The translations under genes and the position numbers were made by a program. A stretch of 21,426 nucleotides of DNA from Bacillota bacterium. GTDB lineage: Bacteria > Bacillota > Clostridia > Christensenellales > Aristaeellaceae. Within the stretch, counting starts at the first letter, position 1; each line of letters opens with the position of its first letter. The notes below the pieces were generated by a model. That model made no database searches and was not told the origin of the DNA. It saw nothing but the letters and a program-made list of their open reading frames with translations. The stretch is taken from NCBI GenBank assembly GCA_023402355.1, contig JAEXCG010000211.1, positions 1-21,426 of the forward strand, read 5' to 3'. Shown here one piece after another: positions 6,625 through 14,177 of this stretch.

Positions 6625-7572
6625 ATGGACTTTGTCGTGAGCTTTATTACCCTGGGCATTCCCTTCTCCACCGCCCTGCTGCTCGCCGCGCTGGGTGAAA
6701 CCGTGAACCAGCGCGCGGGCATCTTCAACCTCGGCTGCGAGGGCATCATGGCGATGGGCGCTTTCGTCGGCATGCTCGTGCCCTACGCCATCGGCGGCTC
6801 ATCGGAACTGCCGCTCTACGTCAACCTGCTCGGCCTCGCGGCCGCCGCGGCGACGGGCGCGCTGCTGGGCCTGCTCTTCGGAGGGGTCGTCATCACCTTC
6901 GGCGCGCCGCAGGGCATCGCGGGCATCGGCATGCAGCTTTTCGGCACCGGTCTTGCGGGCACGCTCTTTCGCCACTTCGTCGGCGGCTCGCGCGGCATCG
7001 CGGGCATCAAGGACGTCGCCATCCCCTTTCTCAGCGACATTCCCGTGCTGGGCAAGATGTTCTTTCGGTGCAACCCGCTCGTCTACTTCGCTTTCCTGAT
7101 GGTCCCCGTCACGCATTACATCCTCTATAAGACCCCCTGGGGCCTGCGCATCCGCGCCTGCGGCACCTCGCCGCGCGCGGCGGATTCCATCGGCATCGGC
7201 GTCTCGCGCACGCGCTTTGAGGCGCTGGCCTTCGGCGGGGCCATGTCGGGGCTCGCGGGCGCGTACCTCTCCGTCTGTCAGGCGAAGATGTTCACCGACA
7301 CCCTGATCTCCGGGCGCGGCTTCATCGCCGTCGCGCTGGTCTACTTCGGCCATTGGCAGCCGGTGCGCGTCATGCTGGGCGCGCTGCTCTTCTCGCTCGC
7401 GCAGAGCCTGCAAATCGCGGTGCAGACCTACGGCCTGGCGAGCTTCCCCTACGAGTTCCTCGTCATGCTTCCCTACGCGCTGGTCATCGTGGTGCTCATC
7501 TTCGTGCGCAAAAGCGCGCATCTCGGGCCCGCGATGCTGGGCAAGCCCTTCAACCGCGAAATGCGCACCTGA
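6625..7572 (+). CDS. ABC transporter permease, nucleoside type (YufQ-like, BPD_transp_2)
   Basis: 315 residues and about eight hydrophobic segments. It carries GIFNLGCEGIMAMGA near residues 33-47 and the coupling motif G-L-R-I-R-A-C-G-x-x-P-R-A-A-D-S-I-G-I, followed by GGAMSGLAGAYLS. It is the second permease of the BMP-type importer. An upstream GTG at 6616 is in frame, but I prefer ATG 6625: it starts like its relatives (MDF, then a hydrophobic segment), and AGG at 6614-6616 is then 8 nt away. A bidirectional terminator follows, so it ends the four-gene transporter operon. Confidence 0.9.
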   Translation: MDFVVSFITLGIPFSTALLLAALGETVNQRAGIFNLGCEGIMAMGAFVGMLVPYAIGGSSELPLYVNLLGLAAAAATGALLGLLFGGVVITFGAPQGIAGIGMQLFGTGLAGTLFRHFVGGSRGIAGIKDVAIPFLSDIPVLGKMFFRCNPLVYFAFLMVPVTHYILYKTPWGLRIRACGTSPRAADSIGIGVSRTRFEALAFGGAMSGLAGAYLSVCQAKMFTDTLISGRGFIAVALVYFGHWQPVRVMLGALLFSLAQSLQIAVQTYGLASFPYEFLVMLPYALVIVVLIFVRKSAHLGPAMLGKPFNREMRT

Positions 7573-7584
7573 TTCGTTCTATAC

Positions 7585-7625
7585 AAAGCCGCCGCGCCGG
7601 GTTTCGCCCCCAGCGCGGCGGCTTT
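7585..7625. terminator. Bidirectional terminator between convergent operons
   Basis: A perfect 13-bp stem (AAAGCCGCCGCGC at 7585-7597 with GCGCGGCGGCTTT at 7613-7625) and a 15-nt loop. The U-tract is short on both strands, so termination may be partial. It separates the plus-strand transporter operon from the minus-strand HAD gene. Confidence 0.8.
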
Positions 7626-7649
7626 CATGTCCTCATTGCGTTTTTCTGT

Positions 7650-8315
7650 TCACAGGGCGCAGTCGTTCTCTTCGAGCAGCTTCTTCACGTTAAGCAGGCT
7701 CCCTTCCACCCGGTCGCAGAAGGGCGCGAGCGCGTCGCTGTAGGGGATCACGTCCGGCACCATGACGACCCTGGCGCCGGAGGCGCGCCCCGCCTTGATC
7801 CCGTTCACCGAGTCCTCCAGCACGAGACAATCCGCGATGTCCTGTCCTGCGCACGCGGCCGCGCGCAGGAAGATTTCCGGGTCGGGCTTGGAGCGCGATA
7901 CCATGTCGCCCGTCACGTAGCCGTCAAACAGCCCGTCCAGCCCGGCGCGAGAGAGCCGCTCGAGCACATGCGGCTTGTCCGTGGACGATGCCACGACGCA
8001 GGGCACCCCGCGCGAGCGCAAAAAGGCGAGCAGTTCTTGCGCGCCCGGCATGGCCCGCACCTCGCCGCGCTCGACCGCACGCTCCATGTAGCGCGCGAAC
8101 AGCGATTGAAAGGCGTCCAGGTCCATATTGGGAAACGCCGCCTGATACTTGGCGCGGCTCTGGGCGCTCGTGATGCCCAGCATTTCCCGCGCGAGCTCCT
8201 CCGTCACCGGAAAGCCCATCTCCCGCCCCGCCCGAATCGACACGTCGATGCCCAGCCGCTCGCTGTCCACCAGCAGGCCGTCCATGTCGAAGAGCGCCGC
8301 TTTGATTTTCTTCAT
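7650..8315 (-). CDS. HAD-superfamily (subfamily IA) phosphatase / beta-phosphoglucomutase-like
   Basis: About 221 residues. Motif I is DMDGLLVDS at about 9-17, with the nucleophile and acid/base Asp pair. Motif II is in VVASSTDK, motif III Lys in SKPDPEIF, and motif IV in VLEDSVNGIKAG. The helical cap after motif I and the SKPDPE block are those of the beta-phosphoglucomutase/sugar phosphatase branch; the true substrate cannot be read from sequence. I chose ATG 8315, since AGAGGA lies 6-7 nt upstream and the protein then starts MKKIKAALFD, as in relatives. A longer in-frame start at 8354 would overlap the upstream gene. It is the last gene of the gluQRS operon. Confidence 0.88.
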   Translation of the reverse strand: MKKIKAALFDMDGLLVDSERLGIDVSIRAGREMGFPVTEELAREMLGITSAQSRAKYQAAFPNMDLDAFQSLFARYMERAVERGEVRAMPGAQELLAFLRSRGVPCVVASSTDKPHVLERLSRAGLDGLFDGYVTGDMVSRSKPDPEIFLRAAACAGQDIADCLVLEDSVNGIKAGRASGARVVMVPDVIPYSDALAPFCDRVEGSLLNVKKLLEENDCAL

Positions 8316-8328
8316 TCGTCCTCTCTCC

Positions 8329-9174
8329 CTACAGCTCGATGCGCATGCCGTCATAGGCGAAGCGTATGCCCGCGTACGACGATTCCAGCGCGCGGTAGTC
8401 GTCGTACGACTTACCCCAATCCTCTTCGATATGCGTCACGACGACGTCGGGAATCCGAAGCCGCTCCTTGAGGCGCACGATTTCCTCCAGGGTGAACAGC
8501 TCCTGCCTAAGCGGGTTCTCCGCCCCGAGCACAAACCCGCCCTTCAGCACGTCGCCGACGACCGTATTGCCGACGACGAGGCAGTCCGCGCCCGCAAAGA
8601 GCGGGGAGTCCGGAAACGGCTTCACGTCGCACGGCGCGTAAATCAGCCTGCGCCCCGCCTGTTCAAAGACGAACACCGTCACGCGCCCCGTCTCATCTAC
8701 CGGCACGAGCGTGGCGCGCACGCCGTCCATCTGCACCTGCGCGCAGGCGTTCAGCCGCGCAAGCCCCTTATGCTCGTAATACGCGAGCATCGAGCCGTAG
8801 CACGTGGCCTGCGCGCGCAGGTCGTCCATCACGTGCGGCAGGGCCACGATCTCCACGGGGTCCTTTTCCCGGCTGCCGGTCGATTCCGCGAGCCAGTTCA
8901 GCCGAAGCTGCTCCAGCACGCGCATGCCCATCGTGTGATCGGGGTCCGCATGGCTGTAGAGGATGCGGCTAACAGCCGCCACGCCAGCGCGATTCAGCGC
9001 CGCGCATACGTCCTCCGGCGTGTCCACCATCGCCTGGGCGTCCTCGATGTAAAGGCAGCAGCCGCAACGCGCGTAGGGCGGTCCCAAGCGCCTTGCCTGC
9101 TCGCAGACAGGGCAGGCGCAAAGCGGTCTGGGCGTGCTCACACAGCCGCCCGAGCCCAGAATCGTAAATCTCAT
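8329..9174 (-). CDS. PhnP-like metallo-beta-lactamase-fold hydrolase with an altered metal motif
   Basis: 281 residues. The start MRFTILGSGG and the Cys cluster C19-x-C21-x-x-C24 resemble PhnP-type phosphoribosyl cyclic phosphodiesterases, which carry a structural zinc near the N-terminus. Further cysteines lie at 37, 39 and 40. The metal-binding motif reads S-H-A-D-P-D-H at 74-80: the second His of the usual H-x-H-x-D-H is Asp77, encoded by GAC. Later candidate ligands are H114 (ALPH), D183 (APCD) and H248 (VTH). The likely role is hydrolysis of a cyclic phosphate or phosphodiester, but the altered motif makes activity uncertain. AAGGAG is 6-7 nt before the ATG. It lies 18 nt after azlD and 13 nt before the HAD gene. 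Confidence 0.8.
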   Translation of the reverse strand: MRFTILGSGGCVSTPRPLCACPVCEQARRLGPPYARCGCCLYIEDAQAMVDTPEDVCAALNRAGVAAVSRILYSHADPDHTMGMRVLEQLRLNWLAESTGSREKDPVEIVALPHVMDDLRAQATCYGSMLAYYEHKGLARLNACAQVQMDGVRATLVPVDETGRVTVFVFEQAGRRLIYAPCDVKPFPDSPLFAGADCLVVGNTVVGDVLKGGFVLGAENPLRQELFTLEEIVRLKERLRIPDVVVTHIEEDWGKSYDDYRALESSYAGIRFAYDGMRIEL

Positions 9175-9192
9175 GCCGTTCTCCTTCCCGCC

Positions 9193-9522
9193 TCAACGAA
9201 AGACCGCCTGCACCAGCAGCATGTACAGCAGCGTCCCCCCGCCGATGCTCAGCAGCGTGTTGCGTTTCAGCACGTGCAGCAGCACGATCGCCGCGATGGC
9301 GATGCCCTCCGGCAGGCCAAAGGGATAGGCCGTCACGTTGACGCTCCGCAGGCAATAAACCACCAGCAGCCCGATCACCGCGTAGGGCAGCGATTGGCTG
9401 AGCCCGCTCAGCCACGCGGGCCGCTTGCGCCCCTCCGGGAAGAGCCAGATGGGCAAAAAGCGCGTCAGGATCGTCGCCGCCGCGATCACGCCCACGGTCA
9501 GCGCCTGTTCCACACCGTTCAT
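9193..9522 (-). CDS. azlD: AzlD branched-chain amino acid exporter small subunit
   Basis: 109 residues, with four hydrophobic segments (about 5-20, 42-60, 67-85 and 90-107) and an early FLPIWLFP segment; the R-F-x-P motif is typical of AzlD. With AzlC it forms a two-component exporter for branched-chain amino acids and their analogues (Bacillus subtilis AzlCD exports 4-azaleucine). The ATG overlaps the azlC stop as ATGA and is preceded by AAGGAGG at about 8 nt, so translation should be coupled. A longer in-frame reading upstream to 9939 merely shadows azlC and was rejected. Confidence 0.88.
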   Translation of the reverse strand: MNGVEQALTVGVIAAATILTRFLPIWLFPEGRKRPAWLSGLSQSLPYAVIGLLVVYCLRSVNVTAYPFGLPEGIAIAAIVLLHVLKRNTLLSIGGGTLLYMLLVQAVFR

Positions 9523-10244
9523 CGTCCCGCCTCCTTCCCCGCCGCCTGCAGGCCCTTCCGCCTCGCCTGCGCGACCAGCAGCACCGCGAGAATTGCGCCC
9601 ATCGCGGACAGCATGAAGCGCTCCGCGCCCGCGAGCACGAGGCAGGCGAGCGAGCAGAGGACGCCTGCGACCGCCGCGCCGCGGCCGGTCTTTTCGCGCC
9701 ACTGGTTCAGGAAGATGACGACGAACAGCGCCGTCAGCACGAAGTCGATGCCCGCGGTGTTCAGCGTGAGCACCGCGCCGAGCAGGCTGCCCGCCACGCT
9801 GGCGAGGAACCAGTAGAGGTAGTCCATCGCCGCGATGGAGACCATAAAGCGCGTTTTGTCTACGCCCTCCGGCGGCTCCGCGCTGCACAGCAGCGAAAAG
9901 GTCTCGTCGCTGAGCATGAAGACGATCACGTTCCTCCATCTGCCTGTGCCCTGCAGCTTGTCCAGCATCGACACGCCGTAGAACAGGTGCCGGGCGTTCA
10001 CCATCAGCGTCAATAGAAACGTCCCTACAGGGTCAAAGCCCACCGCGAACAGCGACACCGCCAGGTATTGCATGGAGCCCGCGTAGACGATCAGGCTCAT
10101 CGCCGCCGTCAGCAGCAGCCCATAGCCCTGCGTGCGCATGAGGATGCCGTAGGCGATGCCCAGAAAGGCAAAGCCGGTCAGCACGGGAATCGTGTGCGGA
10201 AACGCGGCGCGCGCCGCTTCCTTCCATTCGCTTTCGTGTCTCAT
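9519..10244 (-). CDS. azlC: AzlC branched-chain amino acid exporter large subunit
   Basis: 241 residues, with about six hydrophobic segments. Typical AzlC features are FAFLGIAYG near residue 25, YAGSMQY near 54-60, and the N-A-R-H-L-F-Y-G segment near 83-90, followed by FMLSDETFSL. It pairs with the overlapping azlD gene to export branched-chain amino acids. The start ATG overlaps the thpR stop (ATGA), with a GGGAGA stretch just upstream, so it is co-translated with the RNA phosphodiesterase gene before it. No regulator of the Lrp or AzlB type lies in the window. Confidence 0.9.
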   Translation of the reverse strand: MRHESEWKEAARAAFPHTIPVLTGFAFLGIAYGILMRTQGYGLLLTAAMSLIVYAGSMQYLAVSLFAVGFDPVGTFLLTLMVNARHLFYGVSMLDKLQGTGRWRNVIVFMLSDETFSLLCSAEPPEGVDKTRFMVSIAAMDYLYWFLASVAGSLLGAVLTLNTAGIDFVLTALFVVIFLNQWREKTGRGAAVAGVLCSLACLVLAGAERFMLSAMGAILAVLLVAQARRKGLQAAGKEAGR

Positions 10245-10789
10245 GTTCTCTCCCTCTCTATTTTCGCGCGGTACAGGGGCGTATAACGCAGCACGCCGTC
10301 CACCCGGGCGCTCTCAAAGAGCGTCAGCGCCGCGACCCTCTCCTCGCATGCCTCGGGGACCAGCCCCGCCAGCGCCCGCTCGTCGATCCGCACGCTCCGA
10401 CCCAGCGTGACGTGCGGCACGAAGGGCGCGGGGTCGAAGGGAACGCCCCGCGCGCACAGCGCCTCCCGCACGCGCTGCGCCGTCCGCATCAGCCCAGCTT
10501 CCTCCCGCACGCCGCAGTAAAGGATGGCCTTGTCGGCCCGCCGGAAGAAGCTCGCCGCCGCGAGCGCGCAGGTAGGAGCGGCTCCCTCAAGCGCCCGCGC
10601 AGCAGTCTCCAGCGCCTGTGTCGCCCGGCCGCGCATTTCTTCATCCGCTTCCCCGACATAGGCGATCGTTACGTGGTAGTTTAGGGGCTCCACGTATTTT
10701 CCCGACATGCTTTCCCGCGCGCATCGGGACAGACGCCCGGCCTCCGCGCGCTGGCGCTCCGTCAGTTCAATCCCGGCAAATATTCTCAT
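10241..10789 (-). CDS. thpR: ThpR: RNA 2',3'-cyclic phosphodiesterase (2H phosphoesterase)
   Basis: 182 residues, the normal size for LigT/ThpR. Both signature motifs are present: HVTI at 39-42 and HVTL at 126-129, whose paired histidines form the active site of 2H phosphoesterases. The family opens 2',3'-cyclic phosphates to 2'-phosphates and in some species can ligate tRNA halves; the physiological substrate is poorly known. The start at 10789 follows the gluQRS stop by 3 nt, and no strong Shine-Dalgarno is visible (only a GGGG stretch), so translation may depend on coupling to gluQRS. Its stop overlaps the azlC start. Confidence 0.9.
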   Translation of the reverse strand: MRIFAGIELTERQRAEAGRLSRCARESMSGKYVEPLNYHVTIAYVGEADEEMRGRATQALETAARALEGAAPTCALAAASFFRRADKAILYCGVREEAGLMRTAQRVREALCARGVPFDPAPFVPHVTLGRSVRIDERALAGLVPEACEERVAALTLFESARVDGVLRYTPLYRAKIERERT

Positions 10790-10792
10790 GCT

Positions 10793-11755
10793 TCAACCCC
10801 GATCTTCAAAGAGCCCCTCTGGAAGGTATAAATTTTCCCGCTTTACCCGCTCCCAGGAAAACGACGCCGCGAGTTCGCGCGCGCTCACGGGCCCCGGCGC
10901 ATCCTGTAAACCTGTAAGCCACGCCAGCTTGCCCAGAATCTCCTCCGCGCCGTAGCGCGCCCGCAGCGCGCCCATGTCCAAGTCGCGCTCGCGCTTGGAC
11001 AGCCGCCGGCCGTCCGGCGCGAGCAGCAGCGGCACGTGATAAAACACCGGCGGCTCCGCGCCCAGCAGGCGGTAGAGGTAGATCTGCCTCGGCGTCGAAT
11101 CGAGCAGGTCGCGTCCGCGTACCACCTGCGTGACGCCCATCAGCACGTCGTCCACGACGACGGCGAGCTGATAGGCAAACGCGCCGTCCGAACGGCGCAC
11201 GATGAAGTCGCCGCACGCCAGCGCGAGATCCTGCGAGCAGGGGCCGCAAAGCCCATCCACAAACCGGATCTCCTCCTTCGGCACGCGCAGGCGAATGGCC
11301 GGTTTACGGCTGGCGGAGAGCTGCGCACGTTCCGCTTCCCCGAGGCTTCGGCAGCGCCCGCCGTACACAAACCGCCCATCGCCCATGTGCGGCGCCTGCG
11401 TCACCGCGTGCAGCTCCGCGCGCGTGCAGTAGCAGGGATACAAAAGTCCCTGCCGAGAGAGCCGTTCCAGCGCCTCCTCGTATACCTGCGTTCGTCGGCT
11501 TTGCAGGTATGGGCCGTGCGCGCCGCCTACGCCCTCCCCCTCGTCCCAATCAAGGCCCAGGAAGCGCAGGTCCTCTTCGATTTGTCTTGCGTATTCAAGA
11601 CGGCTCCGCTCCGGGTCCAGGTCCTCGATGCGCAGCACCATCCGTCCGCCCACGGATTTTGCGCCGAGCCAGGCCAGCAAGGCGCTCATCACGTTGCCCA
11701 GGTGCATGCGCCCGCTCGGGCTGGGCGCAAAGCGCCCCACGGTCGTGCCCTGCAT
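10793..11755 (-). CDS. gluQ: GluQRS: glutamyl-queuosine tRNA(Asp) synthetase
   Basis: 320 residues, a truncated paralogue of glutamyl-tRNA synthetase with only the catalytic half. The HIGH-type motif is HLGN at 18-21 after FAPSPSG. The zinc site has Cys108, Cys110, Tyr131 and Cys135, the C-x-C...Y-x(3)-C arrangement of GluQRS. The class I second motif is RLSKR at 251-255. The missing anticodon-binding domain separates it from GltX. It attaches glutamate to queuosine at position 34 of tRNA(Asp); no tRNA-Asp is in the window. A GAGGGGA stretch precedes the ATG. I see no convincing promoter between the gene and the tRNA terminator upstream, so weak read-through from the tRNA cluster is possible. 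Confidence 0.92.
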   Translation of the reverse strand: MQGTTVGRFAPSPSGRMHLGNVMSALLAWLGAKSVGGRMVLRIEDLDPERSRLEYARQIEEDLRFLGLDWDEGEGVGGAHGPYLQSRRTQVYEEALERLSRQGLLYPCYCTRAELHAVTQAPHMGDGRFVYGGRCRSLGEAERAQLSASRKPAIRLRVPKEEIRFVDGLCGPCSQDLALACGDFIVRRSDGAFAYQLAVVVDDVLMGVTQVVRGRDLLDSTPRQIYLYRLLGAEPPVFYHVPLLLAPDGRRLSKRERDLDMGALRARYGAEEILGKLAWLTGLQDAPGPVSARELAASFSWERVKRENLYLPEGLFEDRG

Positions 11756-11828
11756 GTCTCAATCCCCTCAACTGTAACATTTCATACGCCGTGTCTTGGC
11801 TTCATCCATTTGCAGTACTGAAGAAATC

Positions 11829-11858
11829 AAAAAATCCGTGTGGAAATCATCCACACGG
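11829..11858 (-). terminator. Intrinsic terminator of tRNA cluster 1
   Basis: On the minus strand a perfect 9-bp stem (CCGTGTGGA with TCCACACGG, plus-strand 11836-11844 and 11850-11858) with a 5-nt loop is followed by A then TTTTTT. It lies just downstream of tRNA-Lys(CTT). Confidence 0.92.
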
Positions 11859-11862
11859 AAGT

Positions 11863-11938
11863 TGGTGCGCCATCAGGGACTCGAACCCGGGACACCCTGA
11901 TTAAGAGTCAGGTGCTCTACCAACTGAGCTAATGGCGC
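11863..11938 (-). tRNA. tRNA-Lys (anticodon CTT)
   Basis: 76 nt including an encoded CCA. The acceptor stem is GCGCCAT/ATGGCGC and the anticodon loop CTCTTAA gives CTT between CCTGA and TCAGG. The T-loop is GGTTCGAGTCC. It is the last tRNA of cluster 1. Confidence 0.97.
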
Positions 11939-11970
11939 ATAAAGAAGGGGCGGGCATTCCCACACCCTGT

Positions 11971-12044
11971 TGGAGCGGGTGATGGGAATCGAACCCACGT
12001 AGCCAGCTTGGAAGGCTGGAACTCTACCATTGAGCTACACCCGC
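11971..12044 (-). tRNA. tRNA-Gly (anticodon TCC)
   Basis: 74 nt with an encoded CCA. The acceptor stem is GCGGGTG/CACCCGC and the anticodon loop CTTCCAA lies between CCAGC and GCTGG. It decodes GGA and GGG. Confidence 0.97.
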
Positions 12045-12047
12045 AAA

Positions 12048-12122
12048 TGGAGCGGTAGACGAGATTCGAACTCGCGACATCCACCTTGGCAAGGTGGCAC
12101 TCTACCACTGAGCTACTACCGC
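12048..12122 (-). tRNA. tRNA-Gly (anticodon GCC)
   Basis: 75 nt with an encoded CCA. The acceptor stem is GCGGTAG/CTACCGC and the anticodon loop TTGCCAA lies between CCACC and GGTGG. Only 3 nt separate it from the following tRNA-Gly(TCC), so the cluster is cut from one precursor. Confidence 0.97.
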
Positions 12123-12142
12123 ATGCTCCACAAATCAAGAGA

Positions 12143-12227
<85 letters not shown>

Positions 12228-12311
12228 AAAGGAACGCGTCAACGGTTCCTGTGGCAACGAGCTAGACTTTTTCTTGCCCAACGGCTCAGACCAGCACCGG
12301 CAACGGTTGGT

Positions 12312-12340
12312 ATTATAGCATGCAAAAACGCATATGTCAA
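12312..12340 (-). promoter_or_regulatory. Consensus promoter of tRNA cluster 1
   Basis: On the minus strand, TTGACA (12340-12335), a 17-nt spacer and TATAAT (12317-12312) match the sigma-A consensus perfectly, and TGC directly before TATAAT adds an extended -10. The leader that follows contains a small AGGAAC/GTTCCT hairpin (12230-12250) next to the tRNA-Leu 5' end. Confidence 0.93.
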
Positions 12341-12422
12341 GGATTTTTGAGAATAAATTTAGCGCTTTCGCATTCCACCTACCTATGAAAGAAGGAAGGC
12401 CCCCGCCTGCGCGCAAATGCGG

Positions 12423-12451
12423 TTGACATTTTTCGCACCGGGGTCTACACT
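12423..12451 (+). promoter_or_regulatory. Promoter of the C1 aminopeptidase gene
   Basis: TTGACA (12423-12428), a 17-nt spacer and TACACT (12446-12451) lie about 60 nt upstream of the ATG. The ribosome-binding site AAAGGA is at 12497-12502. The promoter is divergent from that of tRNA cluster 1; the stretch between them (12341-12422) holds no gene. Confidence 0.75.
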
Positions 12452-12511
12452 GTGAATGGAAAAAAGGTGTATCCCGCATGCCTAAAACGATGGTAGAAAG
12501 GAACCTGCGTC

Positions 12512-13846
12512 ATGAATCACACGCCCATTACGGAAGAACTGCTGGAGAAATGGACGGCGGGCTTCCGCGGCTGCCCACAGCGTCAGCTCGCCGCCCTCGC
12601 CCTCGCCAAGTCCGACATAAACGACGTGGCGTTCGTCTCAAAGAGCGCGTCCTCGATGCGCCAGAAGTTTTCGCTGGAAATTCCCACGATGGAAGTGACC
12701 AACCAGCAATCCAGCGGCCGCTGCTGGCTCTTCGCCGCGGCCAACGTGCTGCGCGAGCGCATCGCCAACGATAAGAATCTGGAGGCTTTCGAGCTTTCGC
12801 AGAGCTTCCTCGCCTTTTGGGACAAGTTTGAACGGGCCAATTACTTTCTGGAGAGCATTCTGGAAACCGCCGGTCTGCCTACCGACGACCGCGTGGTCGC
12901 GCATATCCTGAACACGGGCGTGCACGACGGCGGGCAATGGGACATGTTCGTCAACATCGTCGAAAAGTACGGCATCGTCCCCAAGGACGTGTACGACGAA
13001 ACCTATCAATCCTGCCACACGAACGGCATGAACCACATTCTCAACCGCAATCTGAAGGTCTGCGCCGTCAAGCTGCGCGGCATGGCCGCCGCCGGGGCAT
13101 GCGAAGCGGACATTCTGGCCGCAAAGGAAGAGATGCTCGCCGGCATTTACAGCTTCCTCTGCAGCTGCTACGGCGAGCCGCCCAAGACGTTCGACTTTGA
13201 ATACGTGGACAAGGACAAGGTCTACCACGTCGAGCGCGGCTACACCCCCAAGCGCTTTTACGATACGTACGTCGGCGACATGCTGCAAAGGACCGTCAGC
13301 ATCATCAACGCGCCCACCGCGGACAAGCCCTACCATAAGACGTTCACCGTTCGCCTGCTGGGCAACGTGGTCGGCGGCAAGGAGGTTCGGCACCTGAACC
13401 TTTCCATGGACGAGTTCAAGGAAGCGATCCTCCGCCAGCTCAACGCCGGCAAGGTCGTCTGGTTCGGCAGCGACGTGGGCAAGTACGGCGAGCGCCAGAT
13501 AGGCCTATGGGACGATTCCTCGTTTGACCACGAGCTGCTGACGGGGCTCGACCTCAAACTCAGCAAGGAGGAAAGCCTGAATTACTGGTTCTCCGCGATG
13601 AACCACGCCATGGTCATCACCGGCGTCAACCTGGAGGACGGCAAGCCGACCCGCTGGAAGATCGAAAACAGCTGGGGCGACAAAAACGGTGCGAAGGGCT
13701 ACTTCGTCTGCTCGGACACCTGGTTCGATCAGTACGTCTATCAGGCCGCCGTCGAAAAGGAATACCTGGGCGCGCTCGCTCCCCTCGCGGAGCAGGAGCC
13801 CATCGTCCTCGACCCGTGGGACCCCATGGGCACGCTTGCGGATTAA
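12512..13846 (+). CDS. pepC: C1-family aminopeptidase (PepC / bleomycin hydrolase)
   Basis: 444 residues, the usual length for PepC. The papain-like catalytic set is complete: Gln65 and Cys71 in NQQSSGRCWLF, His365 in MNHAMVITG and Asn386 in IENSWGD. The C-terminus ends WDPMGTLAD; in this family the C-terminal arm reaches into the active site of the hexamer and gives aminopeptidase specificity. There is no signal peptide, so it is cytosolic and probably trims peptides. AAAGGA lies 9 nt before the ATG. It is a single-gene unit between two tRNA clusters transcribed in the opposite direction, with its own promoter and a GC-rich hairpin after the stop. Confidence 0.95.
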   Translation: MNHTPITEELLEKWTAGFRGCPQRQLAALALAKSDINDVAFVSKSASSMRQKFSLEIPTMEVTNQQSSGRCWLFAAANVLRERIANDKNLEAFELSQSFLAFWDKFERANYFLESILETAGLPTDDRVVAHILNTGVHDGGQWDMFVNIVEKYGIVPKDVYDETYQSCHTNGMNHILNRNLKVCAVKLRGMAAAGACEADILAAKEEMLAGIYSFLCSCYGEPPKTFDFEYVDKDKVYHVERGYTPKRFYDTYVGDMLQRTVSIINAPTADKPYHKTFTVRLLGNVVGGKEVRHLNLSMDEFKEAILRQLNAGKVVWFGSDVGKYGERQIGLWDDSSFDHELLTGLDLKLSKEESLNYWFSAMNHAMVITGVNLEDGKPTRWKIENSWGDKNGAKGYFVCSDTWFDQYVYQAAVEKEYLGALAPLAEQEPIVLDPWDPMGTLAD

Positions 13847-13863
13847 GACCATTATAGAACGCG

Positions 13864-13892
13864 AGCGGGCGCGGCCAATGGCCGCGCCCGCT
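13864..13892 (+). terminator. Hairpin after pepC
   Basis: A perfect 13-bp stem AGCGGGCGCGGCC (13864-13876) with its complement (13880-13892) and an AAT loop. The following T-tract is interrupted (TCAGCTTT), so this is a probable but not ideal intrinsic terminator. Confidence 0.7.
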
Positions 13893-13902
13893 TCAGCTTT
13901 CC

Positions 13903-13936
13903 AAAAAACAAAAAAGCCGGATTCTCACAATCCAGC
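13903..13936 (-). terminator. Intrinsic terminator of tRNA cluster 2
   Basis: On the minus strand GCTGGATT and AATCCGGC pair over 8 bp with one G-T wobble around a GTGAG loop, followed by TTTTTTGTTTTTT. It lies downstream of tRNA-Lys(TTT). Confidence 0.88.
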
Positions 13937-13993
13937 GAAACAGACAATTCCGGCACGCCTGCAAAACGGTATCGCCGACGCGTCGAATGGGTT

Positions 13994-14069
13994 TGGTGAC
14001 CCATCCGAGATTCGAACTCGGGACACCTTGATTAAAAGTCAAGTGCTCTGCCAACTGAGCTAATGGGTC
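13994..14069 (-). tRNA. tRNA-Lys (anticodon TTT)
   Basis: 76 nt with an encoded CCA. The acceptor stem is GACCCAT/ATGGGTC and the anticodon loop CTTTTAA lies between CTTGA and TCAAG. It complements the CTT isoacceptor in cluster 1. Confidence 0.97.
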
Positions 14070-14075
14070 AAACAA

Positions 14076-14150
14076 TGGCTGGGGTGGCAGGATTCGAACC
14101 TACGCATACAGGAGTCAAAGTCCTGTGCCTTACCGCTTGGCGACACCCCA
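14076..14150 (-). tRNA. tRNA-Gln (anticodon TTG)
   Basis: 75 nt with an encoded CCA. The acceptor stem is TGGGGTG/CACCCCA and the anticodon loop CTTTGAC lies between CAGGA and TCCTG. The T at position 1 paired with A is usual for glutamine tRNAs. Confidence 0.97.
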
Positions 14151-14177
14151 ATGTCTGCCCCAACCAAGACAGAAATG

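Noticed and set aside
5439..6773. A 444-residue minus-strand open frame opposite the first permease gene
   Set aside because: Its extreme Asp/His/Arg/Ala composition is that of an antisense shadow of a membrane protein gene; no ribosome-binding site or motif is seen.
8149..9816. A 555-residue plus-strand open frame over the HAD/MBL/Azl genes
   Set aside because: It lies opposite several well-recognised genes and has an Arg/His/Ala-rich, motif-free translation.
10793..11755. Calling this gene a full glutamyl-tRNA synthetase (GltX)
   Set aside because: At 320 residues it lacks the anticodon-binding domain and has the C-x-C...Y-x(3)-C zinc site of GluQRS.
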